DNA from: Bacteroidota bacterium
GTDB lineage: Bacteria > Bacteroidota > Bacteroidia > Chitinophagales > Chitinophagaceae
Assembly (NCBI GenBank): GCA_023391315.1
Contig: JAEWBD010000400.1
Span: 1 to 14,385, forward strand
Direction: 5' to 3'
DNA: 14,385 bases
The notes under the pieces were generated by a model. That model saw only the letters and a list, made by a program, of their open reading frames with translations, made no database searches and was not told the origin of the DNA. Position numbers and translations under genes: made by a program. This document shows, one piece after another, positions 1 to 6,222 of the stretch (positions are counted from its first letter, which is position 1; each line of letters opens with the position of its first letter).

Positions 1-77
1 AAATCAACCTCTTCATCTTTCTCCCGGTCAGGCTTTAATGATAACTGGTTTATCAGCGCCTTATCTAATTTGCCCAT
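1..77 (-). CDS. Unidentified protein, N-terminal fragment (runs off left edge)
   Basis: An ATG on the minus strand opens a reading frame of 25 codons that is still open at the window edge. It begins MGKLDKALINQ and continues with a charged segment ending in KDEEVD. The fragment is hydrophilic, with no signal peptide or membrane segment in the visible part. It lies on the same strand as the Sua5 and GT4 genes, 73 bases beyond the Sua5 stop, so it could be the distal gene of that transcript or have its own promoter. No Shine-Dalgarno sequence precedes it, as for its neighbours. I do not recognise the family. The gene call rests on the open frame, the position and the strand continuity only. Confidence 0.45.
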   Translation of the reverse strand, partial: MGKLDKALINQLSLKPDREKDEEVD

Positions 78-100
78 AAAAAAAGTTTAGAAATAAAGCC

Positions 101-116
101 GCATCAAAAATGATGC
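101..116. repeat. Small perfect hairpin in the gap before the left-edge gene
   Basis: GCATCA (101-106) and TGATGC (111-116) form a perfect 6-bp stem around an AAAA loop. No T-run follows on either strand, so it is not a classical terminator. On the minus strand it would lie in the leader of the left-edge gene or in the spacer after Sua5. Its function is unknown and it could be chance. Confidence 0.3.
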
Positions 117-134
117 ATGTGAAAACATAAAATT

Positions 135-155
135 CCTGAATCATTGATTTTCAGG
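135..155 (-). terminator. Possible weak terminator at the Sua5 stop codon
   Basis: CCTGAA (135-140) pairs with TTCAGG (150-155). The pairing can extend inward with AATC/GATT around a small bulge. On the minus strand the hairpin overlaps the Sua5 stop codon (151-153) and is followed by AATTTTATGTTTT, a T-rich but interrupted tail. This fits a weak rho-independent terminator ending the GT4-Sua5 transcript. The stem is short and the tail imperfect, so read-through into the left-edge gene is possible. Confidence 0.35.
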
Positions 156-726
156 GGCGGATTATTTCAACTTTATTTTTTTTCCAGCGAATGAGCGAGG
201 ATGCCGCATGTTCGGCGTTATCATCCTGCCTGTACTGTACAATATAATCCACACCTTTTTTTATAACCGGCGAAACCCGCGCAAAATTTCCGGGCGAAGG
301 TTCGCCGCTAACATTAGCCGAAGTGCTCACAATGGGTTTGCGAAACCGTTTAATAAGATGCCTGCAAAATTCGTCGCTGCATATTCTTATGGCAACCGAG
401 CCATCGGCATTACAAACATTTGCTGCCAGGCCTAACGCATGTTCATAAATTACGGTGGTAGGTTTCCGCACAGTTTGCAAATAGTCAAAAACGGCAAGAT
501 CAGGCGAGGCTGTATATTGTAAAACTTCTTTTTCTGAAGCCACCAACACAACAAAACTTTTCTCCTGCGGCCTTTGTTTAAGCCGGATGATTTTATTTAC
601 CGCTTCATTATCTGTGGCATCGCAGCCTATGCCCCAAATGGTATCGGTGGGGTAAAGTATAGTGCCACCTTTCTTTAATTGTTCCAGTGCATTAATTATA
701 TCCTGCTCAAAATCGGTTTCATTCAT
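151..726 (-). CDS. L-threonylcarbamoyladenylate synthase, short Sua5/YrdC/YwlC type
   Basis: This enzyme makes threonylcarbamoyl-AMP from threonine, bicarbonate and ATP, the first step of the t6A37 modification of ANN-decoding tRNAs, in the cytoplasm. The 191 residues form a single YrdC domain without the extra C-terminal Sua5 domain. Visible motifs are YPTDTIWGIGCDA at 25-37 (nucleotide/substrate pocket), the basic KIIRLKQRPQEKSF segment at 45-58, and STSAN at 134-138. The start is the ATG one base after the TGA of the upstream glycosyltransferase gene (TGA-A-ATG), so the two are almost certainly co-transcribed and probably translationally coupled. This linkage to a glycosyltransferase carries no obvious functional meaning. 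The family assignment is firm. The gene name varies between genomes (ywlC, tsaC, sua5), so none is given. Confidence 0.93.
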   Translation of the reverse strand: MNETDFEQDIINALEQLKKGGTILYPTDTIWGIGCDATDNEAVNKIIRLKQRPQEKSFVVLVASEKEVLQYTASPDLAVFDYLQTVRKPTTVIYEHALGLAANVCNADGSVAIRICSDEFCRHLIKRFRKPIVSTSANVSGEPSPGNFARVSPVIKKGVDYIVQYRQDDNAEHAASSLIRWKKNKVEIIRP

Positions 727-727
727 T

Positions 728-1852
728 TCACTTGTTTTTATTTACGGCCTGCTCCAGCACATCATATAATTTTTTTGACTGCTTGTGCAAATCGTAATTT
801 TTTTCAATATGCCCGCGCCCGGCTAATCCCATTTCTTTAGCAAGCCAAGGTTTCTCAATAAGTTCAATCATGTATTTAGCCATGTCATCTACGTCATGTT
901 CATCAACCAGAAAACCTGTTTTACCATTAATAACCGCCTCTTTTATACCGGCATGTTTGGTACTTACAACCGGCAGGCCACAGGCGGCAGCTTCGAGGAT
1001 AGTATTAGGGGTTCCTTCCATATCACCATTCGCCGCCGTTACAGAATGCTGTACAAATATATTGGCCTCGTGCATGTAATTGATTACTTCTGTTGCATTT
1101 TGAATGCCTGTAAAAATTACATCATTTTCAAGGCCAAGCTTTTTTACAAGCTCAGCGCAATTTTCGTACAGGCCTGACTTTTCTCCAATCATTATTAATT
1201 TGGCATTGGTATGCAACTGTTTTGTTTTTGCAAATGCCTGTATGGTTGATTGCGGTGACTTTTTTGCAATCAACCTGCCCACACAAAGAGAAAGCGCATC
1301 CTGTTTTTTAGGATATGCCGGGCTGAATTTTTGAACATCAATGCCATAAGGTATAAGCGAAATTTTATCTTCAGGAGCGCCGAGTGAAACCAGCTTATTC
1401 TTCATATCTGCCGATACGGCTATAATGCCTGCGGCTTCTTTAAACAATGTTTTGTAAGCTTCCTTATATTGTTTCAATATTTTTTGCTGTGTTGCATCAA
1501 AGCCATGAAAATGCACTACTAACGGCAGGTTTAAAACTTTGCAAACGGGGAGAATATGCACGGCCGCAAAGCCATAGTTGGCAAGCACAATATCAATGTT
1601 ATTTTTCCTTAAAAAATTCTTCAATCCATGATTGCCAAAGTAATTATTACGCTTACCCGAAATAGTTTTTGCAATGTTGTGCATTACCCAGAAAAAGCGT
1701 GAGGACAATAGCGTATCGTCATCGTTTCGCTGCGGCAGGCGCCCGCCATGCACAGGAAATATTGCCGCATGGTTAGCAAGTTCTTTTATCTGGTTAAGCA
1801 GGAATGTTTCAGAATACCTGTCTTTCTCAGTCCTCGTTATGCAAATACGCAT
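728..1852 (-). CDS. GT4-family glycosyltransferase
   Basis: This is a retaining, GT-B-fold glycosyltransferase that moves a sugar from a nucleotide-sugar donor to a glycan or lipid acceptor at the cytoplasmic face of the inner membrane. The 374 residues show an N-terminal acceptor-binding half (with HFHGFDA at 114-120) and a C-terminal Glycos_transf_1 half. In the latter, VGRLIAKKSP (191-200) opens the donor domain and EGTPNTILE (279-287) is the EX7E motif typical of GT4. It is followed by AAACGLPVVSTKHAG and the GKTGFLVDEHD loop. No signal peptide or membrane helix is seen. The gene is divergent from a GT2 glycosyltransferase gene and ends one base before the Sua5 gene. The pair of divergent transferases suggests work on lipopolysaccharide core, O-antigen or exopolysaccharide. 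Donor and acceptor cannot be read from the sequence. Confidence 0.88.
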   Translation of the reverse strand: MRICITRTEKDRYSETFLLNQIKELANHAAIFPVHGGRLPQRNDDDTLLSSRFFWVMHNIAKTISGKRNNYFGNHGLKNFLRKNNIDIVLANYGFAAVHILPVCKVLNLPLVVHFHGFDATQQKILKQYKEAYKTLFKEAAGIIAVSADMKNKLVSLGAPEDKISLIPYGIDVQKFSPAYPKKQDALSLCVGRLIAKKSPQSTIQAFAKTKQLHTNAKLIMIGEKSGLYENCAELVKKLGLENDVIFTGIQNATEVINYMHEANIFVQHSVTAANGDMEGTPNTILEAAACGLPVVSTKHAGIKEAVINGKTGFLVDEHDVDDMAKYMIELIEKPWLAKEMGLAGRGHIEKNYDLHKQSKKLYDVLEQAVNKNK

Positions 1853-1888
1853 TCGTTAAATTTATAAAGGTATTTATTGTGTGAGCGA

Positions 1889-1896
1889 TACATTTG
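1889..1896 (+). promoter_or_regulatory. Candidate Bacteroidota -7 promoter element for the GT2 gene
   Basis: TACATTTG matches the Bacteroidota -7 consensus TAnnTTTG and lies 28 bases before the ATG at 1925. I see no TTTG at the usual -33 distance, so only half of the promoter is supported. On the opposite strand, CAACAATA (1897-1904) reads TATTGTTG, a one-mismatch version that could serve the divergent GT4-Sua5 transcript, but this is weaker. Confidence 0.4.
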
Positions 1897-1924
1897 CAAC
1901 AATAATAAAGCTAAGCCAGATTTT

Positions 1925-2761
1925 ATGAAATTATCTGTAATAATCACCACATATAATGCACCGGCATGGCTGCAAAAAGTTTTGTGGGGTTATGAAGCGC
2001 AAACTTTTAGAGATTTTGAAATGGTGATTGCAGATGATGGTTCAACAGATGAAACACGTTCGTTAATCGACAGTATGCGAAAAGAAGTTGCTTACCCTGT
2101 GCAGCATATATGGCACGCGGATGAGGGTTTCAGAAAATGTACGATCCTTAATAAAGCCATTGTTGCATCGCAAACCGATTATCTCGTTATTTCTGATGGC
2201 GACTGCATTCCAAGAAAAGATTTTCTGGAAGTACATATCAATAAAAGAAGACAGGGATATTTCTTATCCGGCGGTTACAGCAAGCTGCCTATGGATATTT
2301 CACAAAAGATAACAAGAGAAGATATTTTCAATCAGAATTGTTTCGATATAGATTGGCTGAAGGCTAATGGTTTGCCTGCAACATTTAAGAACAATAAGTT
2401 TACGGCCAAAGGCTTTAAAGCCAGCCTGCTCAATTTTATTACACCCACCCATGCATCATGGAACGGGCATAATTCATCGGCATGGAAAAAAGATATTTAT
2501 GCCGTGAATGGTTTTAATGAACAAATGCGCTACGGCGCATTGGACAGGGAAATGGGCGAACGGCTGGAAAACAGCGGCATTAAGGGTTTGCAGATAAGAT
2601 ACAGCGCTGTGTGCGTGCATCTCGATCACTCAAGGGGTTATAAGAATAAAGAAGATCTTGCCAGGAACAAAGCGATATGGATGAAGAGCCGAAAAGAAAA
2701 ATTAACGTGGATTGAAGACGGCATTGTAAAATCAGCGAAACCGGTTTCGCAACCCGCTTAA
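1925..2761 (+). CDS. GT2-family glycosyltransferase with GT7C-like C-terminus
   Basis: This is an inverting GT-A glycosyltransferase of 278 residues. The N-terminus MKLSVIITTYNAP is the classic GT2 opening. ADDGS (36-40) binds the nucleotide, and DGD (91-93, in VISDGDCIP) is the metal-binding DxD motif. The C-terminal part NGFNEQMRYGALDREMGERL (195-214) resembles the Glyco_transf_7C segment, with an acidic D-R-E core where the catalytic base is expected. I start the gene at the ATG at 1925. The same frame is open to a TTG at 1877, but that would add 16 non-conserved residues and cover the promoter element at 1889-1896. By family, such proteins commonly build lipopolysaccharide core or surface glycans in Bacteroidota. 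The exact sugar is unknown. dapD follows 42 bases downstream on the same strand and is functionally unrelated. Confidence 0.88.
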   Translation: MKLSVIITTYNAPAWLQKVLWGYEAQTFRDFEMVIADDGSTDETRSLIDSMRKEVAYPVQHIWHADEGFRKCTILNKAIVASQTDYLVISDGDCIPRKDFLEVHINKRRQGYFLSGGYSKLPMDISQKITREDIFNQNCFDIDWLKANGLPATFKNNKFTAKGFKASLLNFITPTHASWNGHNSSAWKKDIYAVNGFNEQMRYGALDREMGERLENSGIKGLQIRYSAVCVHLDHSRGYKNKEDLARNKAIWMKSRKEKLTWIEDGIVKSAKPVSQPA

Positions 2762-2803
2762 TAAAAATTATTACTCAAACTATAAAACTAAAATTTCTCC
2801 AGG

Positions 2804-3616
2804 ATGGAATTACAATCACTCATTCTTGAAGCATGGAATAACCGCGAATTATTAAAAGAGCAAAAATATTCAGATGCTGTAAAAGCCGTTATAGAAGAAG
2901 TTGATAAAGGCCGGCTGCGTACAGCGGCTCCAACCGGTAACGGATGGCAGGTAAATGAATGGGTAAAGCAAGCCGTTTTATTATACTTCGCTGTTCAGCC
3001 AATGGAAACAATGGATACGCCGCCTTTTGAGTTCTATGATAAAATACCATTGAAAAAAGGTTTCAAAGATTTAGGCGTAAGAACTATTCCGGGCGCTGTT
3101 TCCCGTTATGGTGCTTACGTTGCAAAAAATGTAGTGCAGATGCCGAGCTTTATAAATATCGGCGCTTATGTTGATGAAGGTACAATGGTTGACACCTGGG
3201 CCACTGTGGGCAGTTGCGCACAAATAGGCAAACATGTTCATCTCAGCGGCGGCGTGGGTATTGGCGGCGTGCTGGAGCCTTTGCAGGCCACGCCTGTTAT
3301 AATTGAAGATGGTTGTTTTGTTGGCAGCCGCTGCATTGTGGTGGAAGGCGTGATTGTTGAAAAAGAAGCGGTGCTCGGGGCCAATGTAGTGCTTACCCAA
3401 TCCACAAAAATTATTGATGTAAGCAAATCTTCACCGGTCGAATACAAAGGCTATGTGCCCGCAAGAAGCGTTGTAATTCCCGGTACTTATAATAAAGATT
3501 TTCCTGCCGGTTCTTTTGGCGTTAGCTGCGCTTTAATCATAGGCCAGCGAAAAGAAAGCACCGATAAGAAAACAAGTTTGAACGATGCTTTGAGGGATTT
3601 TAACATAAGTGTATAA
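2804..3616 (+). CDS. dapD: 2,3,4,5-tetrahydropyridine-2,6-dicarboxylate N-succinyltransferase
   Basis: DapD transfers succinyl from succinyl-CoA to tetrahydrodipicolinate, the committed step of the succinylase branch leading to meso-diaminopimelate and lysine, in the cytoplasm. The 270 residues match the family length (about 274 in E. coli). An N-terminal helical domain carries RTAAPTGNGWQVNEWVKQAV at 39-58. It is followed by the left-handed beta-helix of hexapeptide repeats. Within this, GAYVDEGTMVDTWATVGSCA (120-139) and the glycine-rich HLSGGVGIGGVLEP (146-159) form the active-site and CoA-binding region of the trimer. The ATG at 2804 gives the standard N-terminus. The 42-base gap after the GT2 gene allows co-transcription. 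Downstream there is a 179-base gap before crtI that contains a hairpin. Confidence 0.96.
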   Translation: MELQSLILEAWNNRELLKEQKYSDAVKAVIEEVDKGRLRTAAPTGNGWQVNEWVKQAVLLYFAVQPMETMDTPPFEFYDKIPLKKGFKDLGVRTIPGAVSRYGAYVAKNVVQMPSFINIGAYVDEGTMVDTWATVGSCAQIGKHVHLSGGVGIGGVLEPLQATPVIIEDGCFVGSRCIVVEGVIVEKEAVLGANVVLTQSTKIIDVSKSSPVEYKGYVPARSVVIPGTYNKDFPAGSFGVSCALIIGQRKESTDKKTSLNDALRDFNISV

Positions 3617-3702
3617 ATATATCTTAACTAAGAACGCTTTTTGGTTTTGTTTTTGAGCAGTGACGCCAAAGCCGTTGCTGATTTAGAAATAATTACCTCG
3701 AA

Positions 3703-3737
3703 TACAGCCTGTAATGTCAAAAACCATGCAGGCTGTA
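3703..3737 (+). repeat. Perfect 9-bp inverted repeat between dapD and crtI
   Basis: TACAGCCTG (3703-3711) and CAGGCTGTA (3729-3737) are perfect inverse complements around a 17-base loop. The stem could gain a G-U and an A-U pair inward. The following CAATTTTATA is only weakly T-rich, so it is either a poor terminator for dapD, a structured crtI leader element, or an operator for a dimeric regulator of the carotenoid genes. The rest of the 179-base gap (3617-3795) shows no clear TAnnTTTG promoter and no small gene. Confidence 0.45.
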
Positions 3738-3795
3738 CAATTTTATACCGCATAAAGTTTCACAATTATCAAGGCAGGTTGCTGATATTTACAGC

Positions 3796-5286
3796 GTGCA
3801 TGCAAAAGATGTTATTATCATTGGCAGTGGCTTTGCCGGTCTTTCGGCGGCCTGCTTCCTGGCTAAAGCGGGATTTAATGTTAGGGTGCTTGAAAAACAT
3901 GATCAACCCGGTGGCCGTGCAAGGCAATTAAAACTGGATGGATTTAGTTTTGATATGGGGCCAAGCTGGTATTGGATGCCTGATATTTTTGAAAGGTTCT
4001 TTAACCAGTTTAATAAAACAAGAAGCGACTATTACGAACTCATAAGGCTCGATCCCTCCTATCGCATTTACTGGCAAAATGATATCGCGGATATTCCTGC
4101 GGATTATCATGCATTAGAAAACTTATTTGAAAAACTGGAGGCTGGCAGCAGCAAAAAACTTGAATTATTTTTAAACGAAGCGACCTATAAGTACAAAACA
4201 GGCATGCAAAATCTTGCCTATAAACCGGGGCTTTCCATCACTGAATTTTTAGATAGCGATTTAATAAAGGGAATATTTAAGCTTGATGTTTTTACTTCAA
4301 TAAAAAGACATGTAAGTAAATATTTCAAGCATCCGCACTTGAAGCAACTACTTGAATTTCCTGTTTTATTTCTTGGCGCTTTGCCTGACAAAATTCCTGC
4401 TTTGTACAGCCTGATGAATTATGCAGACTTTAAAGGCGGAACATGGTTTCCCAAAGGTGGCATGTACAGTATTGCTGAAGCCCTGTACCAACTGGCGCTT
4501 GAACTTGGTGTACAATTTCTGTTCAATAAAAATGTAAATAAAATTGACGTTGAAAATAAGCTGGCTACTAAAATTCATGTGCGGCATAATGACAACACTT
4601 CATCCGTTTACAGCGCTTCAACGGTGATAGCTAATGCAGATTATCATCACACGGAGAATGTTCTGTTACCTAAAGCATACAGGAATTATACGGAAGGTTA
4701 CTGGAATAAAAAAATAATGGCGCCGTCAGCATTAATATATTATGTGGGATTGAATAAAAAGCTGCATGGCATGGCGCATCATTCTTTATTTTTTGATACT
4801 TCTTTTAAGCAACATGCCACAGAAATTTACACAACAAAACAATGGCCGGCAGATCCTTTATTTTATGTAAGCGCAACCTCCGTAACCGATAGTTCGCTGG
4901 CGCCGGCAAATAGTGAAAATCTTTTTTTCCTCATTCCGGTGGCAGCGGGGTTGAATGACGATACATCTGAATTGCGTGATCATTATTTTGAAAAGATGAT
5001 ATCACGTTTTGAACAAAGGATTAATCAACGGGTTAAAGAGCACATCATCATTAAAAAAAATTTTGGATGCAGCAATTTTATGGAAGATTATAATGCCTAT
5101 AAAGGCAATGCTTATGGCCTGGCCAATACGCTTATGCAAACAGCTATTTTAAAACCTTCCATAAAAAATAAAAAAATAAAAAATCTTTTTTATACCGGCC
5201 AGCTAACCGTACCGGGGCCGGGTGTGCCGCCAGCTTTAATAAGCGGTGAAATTGTGGCAAAACATATAATTAAGCTGAACAAATGA
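3796..5286 (+). CDS. crtI: Phytoene desaturase (CrtI family)
   Basis: CrtI is an FAD-dependent desaturase/isomerase converting phytoene to lycopene or a related polyene, acting at the inner membrane. The 496 residues are full length. The FAD-binding fold lies at the N-terminus: GSGFAG at 10-15, E33 ending the second beta strand, then PGGRARQ at 38-44. DGFSFDMGPSWYWMPD follows at 48-63. The C-terminal signature TGQLTVPGPGVPPALISG is at 467-484. The only in-frame start near the conserved N-terminus is GTG at 3796, giving (M)HAKDVIIIG. The frame is closed upstream by TAA at 3712-3714 with no ATG between. An out-of-frame ATG lies at 3800 just before an AAAA run, so a one-base indel should be considered. 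crtB follows after 55 bases. The number of desaturation steps cannot be read from the sequence. Confidence 0.92.
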   Translation: MHAKDVIIIGSGFAGLSAACFLAKAGFNVRVLEKHDQPGGRARQLKLDGFSFDMGPSWYWMPDIFERFFNQFNKTRSDYYELIRLDPSYRIYWQNDIADIPADYHALENLFEKLEAGSSKKLELFLNEATYKYKTGMQNLAYKPGLSITEFLDSDLIKGIFKLDVFTSIKRHVSKYFKHPHLKQLLEFPVLFLGALPDKIPALYSLMNYADFKGGTWFPKGGMYSIAEALYQLALELGVQFLFNKNVNKIDVENKLATKIHVRHNDNTSSVYSASTVIANADYHHTENVLLPKAYRNYTEGYWNKKIMAPSALIYYVGLNKKLHGMAHHSLFFDTSFKQHATEIYTTKQWPADPLFYVSATSVTDSSLAPANSENLFFLIPVAAGLNDDTSELRDHYFEKMISRFEQRINQRVKEHIIIKKNFGCSNFMEDYNAYKGNAYGLANTLMQTAILKPSIKNKKIKNLFYTGQLTVPGPGVPPALISGEIVAKHIIKLNK

Positions 5287-5341
5287 ACATTATTTAAAAC
5301 TTGTATTAATTTATAATTCTGATTAAGTTGCAGGCAATAAC

Positions 5342-6178
5342 ATGATTGACCTCTTTCATAAAACAAGCCGGCAATGCAGCAAAATAACTGCAGAAAACTA
5401 CAGCACATCTTTTGCGGCTGCCGTAAGGTTATTACATAAAAACATAAGGCCGGATATTTACAGTATTTATGGTTTCGTGCGCTTTGCCGATGAAATTGTT
5501 GATACATTTCATAACTACAATAAAGAAGCATTGTTTCATGCTTTTAAAACCGATACTTATAAAGCCATTGAAGAAAAGATAAGCCTCAACCCTATTTTAA
5601 ACAGCTTTCAGCTCACCATAAATAAACATAATATTGACGTTTCCTTAATTGATGCCTTCTTTAACAGTATGCAATGTGATCTTGATAAAACTTATCACTC
5701 AGAAATCTCTTATAGGGAATATATCTATGGAAGCGCAGAATCAGTTGGGCTAATGTGCCTGCATATTTTTTGTAGTAATGATAAAAAACTATACGACCAG
5801 TTAAAGGAATATGCGAAAAGGCTTGGCGCAGCTTTTCAAAAAGTAAATTTTTTGCGGGATATAAAAGCAGATAACGAGCAACTTAACCGAATGTATTTTC
5901 CCAACTGCTGTTTTAAAAATTTTACGCCACAAAATAAACAAGAGATTGAAGCGGATATTCAACAGGATTTTGATTACGCTTATAAAGGTATTTTATTATT
6001 ACCGGCAGAAGCAAAGCTTGGTGTTTATATAGCTTACAAATATTATTTATGCCTCTTTAAAAAAATTAAACGGCTGCCCCCAAAAGCAATATGCAGAAAG
6101 CGTATACGGCTTGCAGATCATATAAAAATCTTCATTCTTGCCAAAGCCGGTTTGCAACACCGGCTGAACATTTTATAG
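5342..6178 (+). CDS. crtB: Phytoene synthase (CrtB, squalene/phytoene synthase family)
   Basis: CrtB joins two geranylgeranyl diphosphates head to head, through presqualene-type chemistry, to give phytoene and two pyrophosphates. The 278 residues are of normal length. The first aspartate-rich motif is DEIVD at 50-54, in YSIYGFVRFADEIVD; the family more often has DDIVD or DEIVD. The second is NFLRDIKAD at 169-177, followed by RMYFP at 183-187. These two clusters bind the Mg-diphosphates. YIYGSAESVGLMC (127-139) is the usual segment between them. The gene directly follows crtI (55-base gap, same strand), so the two make a minimal phytoene-to-lycopene unit; the GGPP synthase must lie elsewhere. 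A general squalene synthase-like role is less likely given the crtI partner. Confidence 0.92.
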   Translation: MIDLFHKTSRQCSKITAENYSTSFAAAVRLLHKNIRPDIYSIYGFVRFADEIVDTFHNYNKEALFHAFKTDTYKAIEEKISLNPILNSFQLTINKHNIDVSLIDAFFNSMQCDLDKTYHSEISYREYIYGSAESVGLMCLHIFCSNDKKLYDQLKEYAKRLGAAFQKVNFLRDIKADNEQLNRMYFPNCCFKNFTPQNKQEIEADIQQDFDYAYKGILLLPAEAKLGVYIAYKYYLCLFKKIKRLPPKAICRKRIRLADHIKIFILAKAGLQHRLNIL

Positions 6179-6222
6179 CAACAATTAACGGCGTTTAAAT
6201 TATTTATTATATTTATCGCGTT

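Noticed and set aside
1877..1924. N-terminal extension of the GT2 protein from a TTG codon
   Set aside because: The extra 16 residues do not resemble the GT2 N-terminus, the segment contains the likely promoter element, and the ATG at 1925 gives the classic MKLSVIITTYN start.
3641..3931. 96-residue open frame across the dapD-crtI gap and crtI start
   Set aside because: Its second half is crtI read in the wrong frame and its first half has no recognisable feature. It is only relevant to the crtI start question.
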